DNA from: Strigamia acuminata
Taxonomy: Eukaryota; Arthropoda; Chilopoda; Geophilomorpha; Linotaeniidae
Assembly: GCA_949358305.1 (NCBI GenBank)
Contig: OX442322.1
Span: 2,356,001 to 2,420,000 of the forward strand
Length of the DNA stretch: 64,000 bases
Direction of reading: 5' to 3'
A program made the translations under genes and the position numbers. Below the pieces are notes generated by a model. It saw nothing but the letters and a program-made list of their open reading frames with translations. It had not been told where the DNA came from and did no database searches. Each line of letters begins with the position of its first letter. Positions within the stretch are counted from its first letter, which is position 1. This document shows, one piece after another, positions 1-9,800 of the stretch.

Positions 1-18
1 TAAACGTCCGAAGTGGTT

Positions 19-1332
19 TCAAGGACCAACAGGCAGCGGTGGTGGTGGCTGCGTCGGTGGTGGTGGCGTCTCCGTCGTCTGCACCCCAGTCATTGCGACT
101 TGGGGCGCCGGGAGAGGTTGTTCGGAGCCCGAGGGCTGCACGATGGCGGTTGGCATGCCATCGGGTCGTGGTCGCGAATTTATGTAGTCTGCGAGCCACC
201 TTGCCACCTCGTGTGGGGTCACCTTTCCGTCGGTGACAACACCCATCTTCCTGGCGTGTTTCATCGCGGGATCGAAACGTGTCAGTTTCGTCCGCTTCAT
301 CTGCGTCAGAATCTCGCGAAGGTCCCGCGTATCTGCCGCTGGGACGTGTCGCTCACCTGACTGGCTACCACTTCGTCGACCCGCTCTCTTGGAGACGTAG
401 GCGGGTTCGGGGATGGGACGGCCCCGAGCTTCGCACCTCGCGAAGTATCGCTCCTTGCGATCTTTTTTCCGCTGCTCGCGATGAGTCAGCGGACGTCTAG
501 AAGTGCTGGGACGAGAGACTCGCTCTTCGTCACCAGACATCCAAACCTCCTTGTACTCCTTACCGTCTTTAATCTGACGGTTTACGAAAATTCGCGGTCG
601 GGAATACTGCGAAGGGTCACGCACTGTACTAGTGGATGGCCCAGTTTCGTTGCTTTCAGTCGTGTTTTGAGCGACACGCTGCTTCTTGGTTGTCACCGGG
701 GAACGCGACTGGCTGTTTCCGGCGCCTTTGGAGCGCTTGCGCTTCCGCGGGTAGCTGCTTTTGGGCCCCAAAATCCCCAGGTGGTGGAGTTGCCACATCT
801 CGGCTTGGGATGTTAAAATTCCCATCCGAGGTCTCCACTGGGGCGTACTCTCTCCCAATCGCAGCCTCTCAAACCACAGATGAATATCATCCGCGGTCAT
901 CCCCTCGTTTTGGAGGATGCGCTCGGCCACTGCCGCAGCGGTATCCACCAGCTGTTGTCTATAATGCTGGTAGATGGCCTCACGGGCCTCTTCTGTCTCG
1001 GCTGCTCGCCACGCATGCAGCACGTGTTCCTCCGCCGGAGAGCCAGTGTACTGACTTGACAATCCGGGGTGGAAAATTGGCGATTTCGGGTCCTCGTCAC
1101 GAGCTAACTCTGTGGCGATGCCTTCGCGCATTCCCTCCGGGAACGTATCCAGGAGCGTGCAGTCTCGTACCCAACGTCGGGCGATGCATCGGGAATGTAG
1201 TATTCGCAGGCGCCAAGGGTCGGCGTCTTCGCCGAAACATCGTCGGTAAAATTCGGGCAGCGCGCCTCGAAATATCCCGCCACGAGCGATGCAAGCGGGG
1301 TCTAATGGTCCCCATGTTTTACGTAGTGCCAT
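19..1332 (-). CDS. Third gene (ORF3) of gypsy element A, main exon
   Basis: Unrecognised protein lying after pol on the same strand. The open frame reaches back to 1356, but the first residues there (FISPSFQ) are the translated polypyrimidine tract of a splice acceptor, TTTCTCCATCCTTCCAG, which ends exactly before the ATG at 1332. I therefore start the exon at 1332. Residues 1-190 form a folded-looking domain sharing the motif IFRGxLPxxYR with the matching gene of element D. After it come a basic Lys/Arg/Ser-rich middle and a Pro-rich tail that ends with TGA at 19-21. There is no signal peptide or membrane segment, so it is not an envelope protein. A phase-0 first exon is proposed at 2179-2265. 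Function unknown; the basic middle would suit a nucleic-acid-binding or nuclear protein (inference). Confidence 0.7.
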   Translation of the reverse strand: MALRKTWGPLDPACIARGGIFRGALPEFYRRCFGEDADPWRLRILHSRCIARRWVRDCTLLDTFPEGMREGIATELARDEDPKSPIFHPGLSSQYTGSPAEEHVLHAWRAAETEEAREAIYQHYRQQLVDTAAAVAERILQNEGMTADDIHLWFERLRLGESTPQWRPRMGILTSQAEMWQLHHLGILGPKSSYPRKRKRSKGAGNSQSRSPVTTKKQRVAQNTTESNETGPSTSTVRDPSQYSRPRIFVNRQIKDGKEYKEVWMSGDEERVSRPSTSRRPLTHREQRKKDRKERYFARCEARGRPIPEPAYVSKRAGRRSGSQSGERHVPAADTRDLREILTQMKRTKLTRFDPAMKHARKMGVVTDGKVTPHEVARWLADYINSRPRPDGMPTAIVQPSGSEQPLPAPQVAMTGVQTTETPPPPTQPPPPLPVGP

Positions 1333-2178
1333 CTGGAAGGATGGAGAAATAAACAATTAATAAAAAGTTAATATTTAAATACGTAGATAAATGGTTGGTT
1401 TCGAGGGACGTTGCCGATACGTGCAGCCGTCCGTCGAGACCGATTCCTGTCTATCGGTGCGAACGTAGGACGAATTGTCCCTCGTCGGATAGAGAAAGAG
1501 AAGTCATCACGTAAAAAAAATCTGTCTCATGTCCAAAACGCACAGCGAGACGGAATCGAGCCTTTAATCCGGATTTTTATCATCAGATTTTACTTAAAAT
1601 TAATTCTAACGTTAATTAGAACATTACTAATAATTAAATTAATAATTATCAGTCATTCGTAAAAAGAATTCGTCGGGTGTAAATTATTACTAAAATTGCA
1701 CAATAAATGTGCTTGTCGAAAGTTTATTAAATAAATAAATCTAATAAAGAATTATTCCGAAGTCGGACTTTGTCTAATTTTTAAAAAAGTTAAAGTCAAA
1801 TTAAATTTATCCAACACACCGAAAAATTCATCGTACGAATGTTAAGTTGCATCAATTCGATGCGTCAAATTACTTGTGGAGAAAAATATTCTTTTACAGA
1901 ATATTCTCCCCTTGTCATAAAATTATTTATGGCTCGAGCCCATTGTCTCGCTCGTGACTCAAGTCATGAGGAATTTTCGAGACGCGAGGCGACGTGAAGT
2001 CTGCGCTCGCACCCCGAAAACAAATTAACAAGGAAAAAATACGATCGTGTGAGCGATCGCGGTTAATAATTAATTAAACGCTATTGCGAGTGCAAAGCAC
2101 TCATGTCAGGTATTAGTCAACAAAATTTCTTCTTCAGCAGCATGGAAATAATTCTCATGCGCCGAGGCCGACTTCTAC
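1333..2178 (-). other. Proposed 846-nt intron of ORF3-A
   Basis: On the minus strand this begins CAG|GTAGAAG (donor at 2178) and ends with a long pyrimidine run plus CAG (1333). It is AT-rich and holds no long open frame on the minus strand. Removing it joins codon 29 of the small exon to the ATG of the main exon without changing frame. Splicing is inferred from the signals and from the matching arrangement in element D. Confidence 0.55.
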
Positions 2179-2265
2179 CTGATCGGGTGGCACTTGGTCC
2201 ACATCGTGGTCCCAGTTCTCGTCCTCGTGCTCGATGGCAAGCACGTCGTTCTCTTCCTCGTCCAT
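2179..2265 (-). CDS. Proposed first coding exon of ORF3-A
   Basis: Short minus-strand frame with an ATG in a good context (GCCATGG) at 2265. It encodes 29 codons, starting MDEEEND and ending VPPDQ, and is very acidic (Asp/Glu about half). It ends on a complete codon at a CAG|GTAGAA donor. Unspliced, it would stop after 36 codons. Joining it to the main exon gives an acidic leader followed by MALRKTW. Element D has a first exon in the same place with a different, basic sequence, so the architecture rather than the leader sequence is conserved. Too short to prove by itself; the phase match and position are the support. Confidence 0.5.
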
Positions 2266-2480
2266 GGCGAGGAGCGCGCACAAAAAGCTCAATCACGATT
2301 ACAAAAAAAAAGATGATAAAACTATCTCAAAAAAACTCGATAAAAACGTTAAAAACGAGGATCACGCACGAATGCAGCGATCAGCTGTGAAAAGCGGAAG
2401 TTCGTGTGAACACGAGGTAATCGCGATGGATTCTGGGTAATATACTCCAGAACCCGGGTGTTTGAGACTAGTGCGCACCT

Positions 2481-2595
2481 ACCCGTGCGCATGTTACGCT
2501 ACGGGTCTCCTTTGTTCTCACTCCCGTGCGCGATTGCTGCTACGGGGTCTTTTGCACGCGGTATCCGACCCGTGCCGATAATTTTGCTACGGGTC
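2481..2595. repeat. Three tandem hairpins in the pol-ORF3 spacer of A
   Basis: Three imperfect copies of a small inverted repeat: ACCCGT/ACGGGT (2481-2486 with 2501-2506), CCCGT/ACGGG (2523-2527 with 2542-2546) and GACCCGT/ACGGGTC (2567-2573 with 2589-2595). The loops share GC at the start and GCT at the end. They lie between the end of pol and the proposed first exon of ORF3-A, about 215-330 nt upstream of its ATG, where a promoter or leader would be. The rest of 2266-2746 shows nothing I recognise. Confidence 0.6.
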
Positions 2596-2746
2596 CCGCG
2601 CTTCCACGCCATCTTGTGACGTGAATTCGACCGATATCCGCTTTGTTGGACTTAGCGGAATTTTCTTCGAGTCTCGCAACGTGATGGCTTGCACTATCGG
2701 TCGATTAGAATTTATTTTTAGTGCCGCCATCGACTCGTAATTTATT

Positions 2747-5700
2747 TTATTTCTTTCCTACGACCTTTCCGCCTTTTATAAACGGATTATCTCTTTTTGG
2801 TCGCAGGTTACGGATCGAGGCAGGTACAATATTTTTTGTTGTTTTTTGTGTCTGTACCTCCTCATTATTGTTTTCTTTTTTATCCGTGTTTTTTGTGTTT
2901 GTTTCAGGAGTTTCTCCTGTTTCCCCCCCGACCAAAATTGGATCCGGAACGGATTCAACTATCTCGTTTACCGGAGGTGAAGGGGCGTCGAAATACTCCT
3001 CGTTGTCACTTGGCGGTGCTTGTTCCGACTCGCCAGCGAACATATCGACGATTTGGCCGTCAGTTTTAGACTTGACTTGGCCCTTGGCCCACATTTCTTG
3101 CGGGAATTCCGGAATGTACGGAGTTAACTCTCGTACCTGGATCGACTTTTGCTCGGTGTTGTCCTCGAGCTTGCGTAATTTATACGCGTTACCGCCATGC
3201 TTGCCGATGATTACATACGGACCATCTCTCTTGTCGGCCAAGCTGGCGGTGATCCCTCTCGCTGCATTTGAGAGGGTGTGTGCATCTTTCCACACCAAAT
3301 CATTGATCTCGAAATTCACGAATTTCCCACCGCTTTTATCTTGTAAAATGCGGTCGCGCATGTTAAAAATGTGCGCCATCATATGTTTGTATGTGTTTGA
3401 AATTGTTTGCTCCAATTTATACACATACTCATGTGGTTTCTCTGGGTCCACCACATTTACTGACTCTGCCACTCGTGGGTCCCAAGGCACTCGTAGCTCT
3501 CGGGCGAAGTTGAGGTAGGCCGGAGAAAAATCTCTCGTCCTCGAGACTGTTGTTCGTATGCTGAACGCGATCTCCCTCAAGTATTCATCCCACCTATTGT
3601 GGATGTCAGTGAATATGCTTAGTGCATATTTAATGTCCCTGTTGAGTCGCTCAACGGGATTTGTTCTAGGATTGTAGGTCGAAGTATGTGACGCCACAAT
3701 CCTGAATTTCTCACAAAACTTACCCCAAATTTTCGAGATAAATTGGGGTCCGTTATCGGATATTATTTTACGTGGAAATCCGTAACGTAACGCCACGTCG
3801 TAGATACATTCAACGATTTTCTCTGCTGAAGGTCTAGCGACGGCGTACAACTCGGGCCAACGAGTCGCCACGTCCATTATTACGATAATGTACGCATTTT
3901 TATTTCCCGTAACGGGTTTTGGGCCCATCACATCGACGCTTAAACAATCAAAAGGCGCGTAAGGCCCTAAGAAAATAGTTTCGAATGGTGATTTTCTCCT
4001 CGGCTTGCACGCTTGACATCGCTGACATTGGTGGACAAAAAGAGCAATATCTTTTTTCATCCCTGTCCAGTGAAAAAGCTGTGTAGCACGATAGAGTGTT
4101 CTGCTTACTCCCGCATGGCTCGCAAGCGGGTGCCCGTGTAACAACCACAGCACGCGACCGATTAAGGAAGCAGGTATTACTACCTTTACTGCGGTGTCTG
4201 ATTCACTCAAGTCATCTTGGTGATTTGGGTGATGTTTCACTAAAAGGCCGTCATCCAATAGGTAATCTATGGATTCGTGCGCATAACGACGCTTCTGCCT
4301 TCTGGTCAGATTGGGCGGATATTTTCCTGTCAGTACGAATCTAGCTCTGTCCTGACATTTTTTGTCTAATTTTTGTTGCACAATTATTTCCTCCCTTGTC
4401 GGGGGATTGCTTTGCATCTGCTTGCCGACATGAGCGTGGAAGGCGCTTAGAAGCGGGTCATTTATTCTCCGCTCTAGCTTAAATTCCTTCTTTGCATTTG
4501 GGTAATTGTCAGCAGCTGGTTGGTATAACCGCGTCCAGAATCCACAGAATTTTACATCTGCCGGAGACGCGGTAGGAATTTCATTCATCTTCCTTAAATC
4601 CCAACGGTGACAACTCGTAGGGCAATAAATGATGCGGGAGTCATCCTCGCCATCATCGTCAGCGTCGATTGGATCTGACACTGGTGCCCGTGACAGAGCG
4701 TCAGCCACGACGTTATATTTGCCGGGCTTGTATTGAATGGTCAAGTCGCATGCCATCAGTTCTAACTGCCATCTGGCTAGTCGACCGGCTGGCTCCTTTA
4801 ATTTCATCAGCCATTGTAACGCTTGATGATCTGTGTGGACCACAAATTTGGTATATTCGAGATAATCTCTGAATTTCCTTATGGCCCACACAACTGCCAA
4901 ACACTCCAACTCTGTGGCGTTGTAATTTTTTTCAGCGCCTTGGAGTTTGCGACTTATAAACATGCACGGCAGGTCTTGTTCGACTCCGTCGCGCACGTGT
5001 GTTTGAAGCAACGCGGCTCCCAACCCAACTCTGCTGGCGTCCGTATGTAATATGAACGGCCGGTTTAGGTCGGGTAGAGGCATTACGCCGACTTCCGTCA
5101 GCATCCTCTTTATCGCATTAAATGCGATGTTGCACTCATTTGACCATACAAATTCGTTTTCATTCTTCAGGAGGTCGGTAACTGGGGCTGCCACTTCAGC
5201 TAGACCCGGTAGCAACCTGCCGAAGAAGTTTATCATTCCCATAAACCGTTGGACACCTTTAACGTCCTCGGGTGGTGGGAAACGATTAATCGCATCGATT
5301 TTTTCGGGGCCAATAGCTAAACCATTGACTCCAATGCGATAACCCAGGAAGGCAAGCTCCTTTCGACAGAACTTGCTCTTGCCCGGATGCACGTGTAACC
5401 CAGCTTTTGCCAGCCGGGTGAGCACTTGGTCGATGTGCTCAATGTGCTCTTCGAATGTTTTAGAGGCAATAACTATGTCATCTAGGTATGCCCATACAAA
5501 CTGATGCAGGATATCACCCAATACGCTTTCGATTAGCCTCTGAAAGGTACTGGGAGCATTCACTAAACCAAATGGCATGACGTTGAACATCAACCGTCCA
5601 ATTGGCGAGTAAAATGCTGTTTTTATCTTATCCTCTGGCCTCATCTCAACCTGCCAGTATCCCTTCGACAGATCCATCGTCGTAACCCAAGAAAAGGGGC

Positions 5701-6817
5701 TAAGCTCTCTCAAAATGGATTCGATAGACGGCATCTGTATGGGATCTATCTCTGTCACCGCGTTTAATGGGCGGTAATCAATGCATAGGCGTGGATCCGA
5801 GCCCGGGCGCATCACGAGCACAACTCGCGTCGCGTATTCTCCCTGGGCCTCGGAGACAATGCCACTGTCTAGCATTTCTTGGCACATTTTTTGCACTATT
5901 TCACGTTTTTGCGGGTTCATTCCCTTATACGCAACTCGTATAGGTTTATTATCCGTCAATTTAATTTCGTGAATAGCCCTATTCGTTCGGCCCGGTTTTT
6001 TCGACAGGATCCCCTCATATTTAAGTAGGACCCTTCGTAGGGCTGCCGCTTCGTTTAATTCTAAAGCGGCGTCGGCGACAAGCGTTTCCACTACATTGTC
6101 CCGTTGCAATTCTGTTACGAATGCTTTAAAATCGTAGTCTTGAACGAATTTCTTTAGGCCTTTCTCCCACTGTGTCTTGTCGGCCGCTTCTTTTACAAGA
6201 GCTGGTGGCACGACAATTGCGGGTCTTTCCTTATCATTTCTGATATAATTCCAAGATTTCGTTATTGGATTTGGTTGTATTTCCATTGACGCCATGAGGT
6301 CTAAGCCCAACAGAAAAATTCTGTCGCATGTGGGCAGGACCAGGAAAGGGTGCTGTTCTACCCCTCCGAGCCACTCCATGGTCAATAATATAACTCCTTT
6401 TGGACGCGCCATTCCGTTGGCGGTTTTTAGACGTATATTTTTATTAACGCCTTTTATCTTATCGGTGAGACCCAATGATGCTACTATGTCTTCGGAAACG
6501 AACGAGCGATCTGCTCCCGAGTCTAGCAGTCCCATAATTTTTTCACGTTCTATTGTCATGGGCAACATGCATAGGCGGTTGGTGTATTCGACCGCCACGT
6601 TGCACATGAAAACACGAAATTCTTCTGTGTCTTCGACTACTTGAGGTAATTCTTCAAGCAGTAGGTTCGGTTCTTCCGCCTCAGCCTCAGCGTTTGCGGT
6701 AATTACCTGCAAAGCGTTGTTGGCCCTGTCTTGAATTTGGGCGTTAGCTATGTCACTACCCATTTCTTTGACTGGTGGCGGCTTATCGAACCCTTTGTTA
6801 AACCCCTTCTTCTTCAT
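2747..6817 (-). CDS. pol: Pol polyprotein of gypsy element A
   Basis: Ty3/gypsy Pol, 1356 codons from the first ATG, with every domain in the expected order: aspartic protease (LLDSGADRSFV, about residue 95), reverse transcriptase (YLDDIVIA), RNase H (LHTDASRVGLGAAL), and integrase with an HHCC zinc finger (QRCQACK), DDE motifs (VDVMGPK, SDNGPQF, NPVERLNRDIK) and a GPY/F-type end (KRDGPYVI). The tail is acidic and Lys-rich. The frame is -1 relative to gag and is open back past two slippery sites at 6868-6886, so the protein is most likely made as a Gag-Pol fusion and the ATG at 6817 need not be used. No internal stop, so this copy may be functional. A spacer then leads to ORF3-A. Confidence 0.93.
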   Translation of the reverse strand: MKKKGFNKGFDKPPPVKEMGSDIANAQIQDRANNALQVITANAEAEAEEPNLLLEELPQVVEDTEEFRVFMCNVAVEYTNRLCMLPMTIEREKIMGLLDSGADRSFVSEDIVASLGLTDKIKGVNKNIRLKTANGMARPKGVILLTMEWLGGVEQHPFLVLPTCDRIFLLGLDLMASMEIQPNPITKSWNYIRNDKERPAIVVPPALVKEAADKTQWEKGLKKFVQDYDFKAFVTELQRDNVVETLVADAALELNEAAALRRVLLKYEGILSKKPGRTNRAIHEIKLTDNKPIRVAYKGMNPQKREIVQKMCQEMLDSGIVSEAQGEYATRVVLVMRPGSDPRLCIDYRPLNAVTEIDPIQMPSIESILRELSPFSWVTTMDLSKGYWQVEMRPEDKIKTAFYSPIGRLMFNVMPFGLVNAPSTFQRLIESVLGDILHQFVWAYLDDIVIASKTFEEHIEHIDQVLTRLAKAGLHVHPGKSKFCRKELAFLGYRIGVNGLAIGPEKIDAINRFPPPEDVKGVQRFMGMINFFGRLLPGLAEVAAPVTDLLKNENEFVWSNECNIAFNAIKRMLTEVGVMPLPDLNRPFILHTDASRVGLGAALLQTHVRDGVEQDLPCMFISRKLQGAEKNYNATELECLAVVWAIRKFRDYLEYTKFVVHTDHQALQWLMKLKEPAGRLARWQLELMACDLTIQYKPGKYNVVADALSRAPVSDPIDADDDGEDDSRIIYCPTSCHRWDLRKMNEIPTASPADVKFCGFWTRLYQPAADNYPNAKKEFKLERRINDPLLSAFHAHVGKQMQSNPPTREEIIVQQKLDKKCQDRARFVLTGKYPPNLTRRQKRRYAHESIDYLLDDGLLVKHHPNHQDDLSESDTAVKVVIPASLIGRVLWLLHGHPLASHAGVSRTLYRATQLFHWTGMKKDIALFVHQCQRCQACKPRRKSPFETIFLGPYAPFDCLSVDVMGPKPVTGNKNAYIIVIMDVATRWPELYAVARPSAEKIVECIYDVALRYGFPRKIISDNGPQFISKIWGKFCEKFRIVASHTSTYNPRTNPVERLNRDIKYALSIFTDIHNRWDEYLREIAFSIRTTVSRTRDFSPAYLNFARELRVPWDPRVAESVNVVDPEKPHEYVYKLEQTISNTYKHMMAHIFNMRDRILQDKSGGKFVNFEINDLVWKDAHTLSNAARGITASLADKRDGPYVIIGKHGGNAYKLRKLEDNTEQKSIQVRELTPYIPEFPQEMWAKGQVKSKTDGQIVDMFAGESEQAPPSDNEEYFDAPSPPVNEIVESVPDPILVGGETGETPETNTKNTDKKENNNEEVQTQKTTKNIVPASIRNLRPKRDNPFIKGGKVVGKK

Positions 6818-6840
6818 GAATGGCGCAGACGGTCGAGAAG

Positions 6841-9800
6841 TTATTTCTTCGCCGCCTGCGCTGACTCGTTTTTTGACTCGTTTTTTGCCATGGCGAGTTT
6901 AATCTCTGCCATCTGCTTCATTATTGCGTCAAATTTAGCGTCTTCTTTCGCTGTTCTTGGGCACTCATTGGAATAGTGACCCGGTTGGTTACACTTGAAA
7001 CAACGAATATTTGATTTGTCTCTTGGGGCTTCAGTCGATTTTTTCTTTTCAGGGTCTGCCTTCGACGGTGGCGTGTAATTCTTTCGAAAATACTTCGGAA
7101 TTCGGCCGGCATTTGGTTTTAACCTGGCGCGAAATTCTTCTACCGCTCTATCTCGATGGATGAGATGTACTAGCGGTCCTTCCTCATCGCAACCCGTTGA
7201 TAAGGTATCGCGATAGCTTCGTATTTCTTCGTCCGTCGAATAATCGTCTTTTTCTTCTTTTTCGTCTGATTTTCCGGCATCTTGTCCGGCTTCCTCCCCC
7301 TCCTTGACCTCCTCCAGTGTCGCTTGCATGGCTGACGCTGTCGGTGCCTTTTTAGGGGCGGCCAAAGGGTTGGAAGGCAGCGTGGATGTCAGTTTATTTT
7401 TTATTTGTAAACCAACGCTAGCTTCTGCCAGCTCCATTATACCGCTAAGATATTCAGTAGGGCGCATAATTTTATCTGTCGCCCCATATCTTTCCGCACT
7501 CAACTTGAGACGTTTAGCGGTTGCTGCTTTCTCCGCTTCTGGTAAAGCGGAATAATATCTCTTCTCGATATCTATCGTGTTCTCGAACAGGAAGGCGCTC
7601 ATCTCCTCGTAGCTGCCTCCTGTCGGTGCCCTTTCTTCAAGTAGCACCCGTTGCGAGTACTCCGACAAACCGCCGAGAAAGAAAAGGTTGAATCCCGTGG
7701 CATGAAATTCCATCGGGGCCTTTTCGAACAACAATCTGGCGCGAATGTCGTAATCCATTATGGTTTCACCAGGCATCTGGCGAAGACCTCGCATCTTTCG
7801 GCTCACCTCTTCGGGTGTCTCGCCGTAGCGTAGGTCGAATCTCATTAAAAAGTCGTCCCAATTGACGCCTTTCAATCCTTGGTACCACTCACGTGCCGAG
7901 CCTGTCATTAGCTCGACAATACCGTGGGTGAGCATGTCTCCTACGGTGGCTTTAGTGGCAGTCTTAATTCGAATTACTTCGTCAAGGAAGCGATCTCCCG
8001 CTTTCCATGACCCGTCGAAACGGTTCTGAATATAAAATTGCCACCTAATATTCCCGGTAACACTCATGGTGTCACGTCGGGAGACAGCGTATTTTTTCTT
8101 TACGCGGTCACCAGTGCTACGATTACGATCGTTTCGTTTGCTCAGATCGATTCCCTCGGCTTTTAACGAGCCAAGTAGTGCTCTTCCAAGCTCTCCCATC
8201 GTATACTGCCGACCCGTCGAATCGGTAAACGCGCTTTGTCGGGGAAGGTCCTGAAACTCCTCCCGTCGGTGGTCGCTATTTTCCGATCGACGTCGTTTCT
8301 CTCTATCGCGCGGAGAGTTGGATCTCTTCCGGCGATTACTTGATTTTTCCTTTCGTCTGTCGTCGTTGGATGAGGGGTCGGAGCTGGGGTCAGGAGACGG
8401 TGAGTGGCGTGGCGGGTTGCGCCGTGAAGAGTTTGACTCTTTCCGGCCCCTACGACGGTCGTCACGTTCCCTTTCCCTGCGTTCATCGCGCTCTCTTTCC
8501 CTTCGTCTTTCTCCGGAACCTCTCTCCGAATCGTGATGACTGGGTGCATTTGACTCCAGCCCATCTGACGACGAATCACTATTTCCGTAGCGATAATATT
8601 TCGGTCTTTCGTCGCGTTTGCCTTCTCCTCGCGAAGAGGTGCGATCATGCGATTGTCTCCTTGACGACTCGTCGTCTTTAAGGATGGGTACTGGTTGTTG
8701 CCACTCAGTCCCTTGCGGATTATCTTGCTGTTGGCTTGTGAGAGCTTGCTCTTCATTTCGCCTAGCATTATTAGCGTTGACTAACCGTGTTATCGCATTA
8801 TTTGTGGCTGAATCGAGAGCTTTCATGCGGGGCCGAGTTTGTTGTTCTCTGGCCGACGCATCTCTCTTGCTCGGAGTAGCTGGTGTCGCCCTCTCCGGCT
8901 GGGGTTTGGGTTTGGCCTTCGGCGTGCGCTTTGGGTCTCCCTCTAGGCTCTCGTCGGACAGCTCGGATGAACTGACCTCTGGTTTGCGAACGGATTTCGG
9001 GTCATCTCGTCGCAATCTGGCCATAAATGCTCGTTCTGCTTCTTGTTGCGAGTGGAAAGCATATCGATGTGCTCTCAGGGCTCGGTCAACTATTTCTACC
9101 TCCTCGGGAGTAGTCGGATTGGGCTGGGTTCTGCCGTACTCGAGAGCTTGCGCTTCTCTTTCCGCCAGCTTCCTCCGTCTCTCGCGAATGGCTTGTCGAG
9201 CCTCGTTCTCTGCATCCGCTTCAAATTGAGCGGAATCAACCAATTGTTGAGCGTGTGCACCTTCAACAATGGTGATTTGCGCTTTTAAAGCTGCACGTAC
9301 GATTTGTAACGTTTCGTACACTGTAATCTTCCCCGTCGGAAGGGTGTATCTCACTCCCTCCGCTTGTGCCAATTGCATCGCATCAATCAAGGTGCCCGAG
9401 ACGCTGTAAGGCTGGCTCGAAACACGCTTGACAGAGGACGAGTTGGACTTGTGCCCTTCAGACACTACCGAGGCTGGTCGACTGTGCGTAACTGGCGTGT
9501 TTAGTGCCGAATTAGCGGTCGTATTTGAGGCCGTCTTTTGTATCGGAGACGCTGCTTTCGGACTGCCCACCTCGGTGTCGTGCGTTAGACGAGGCGATTG
9601 GTTACGGGATAAAACCTCGTTTCCGCTCGTCTCGCCGTCACGGTTAGAACGCGGCAGTTTGGAGTGAGATTGCTCTTCACCCCGCTCTGTCTCGTCCAAT
9701 CGCTGCCTCGTCTCGGCGCGAGACGGGTGCGATGCCTCTGATGCGCTTCTACGATCGGGTTTAGGCTTACGCCGTTTTTGCCTCGCTTCGTGCGCTGAGG

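Noticed and set aside
2103-2390. 95-codon plus-strand frame in the spacer of A
   Set aside because: Opposite to the proposed first exon of ORF3-A; basic low-complexity sequence and no support.
2721-3518. 265-codon plus-strand frame opposite pol of A
   Set aside because: Shadow of pol in CpG-rich sequence; no domain.
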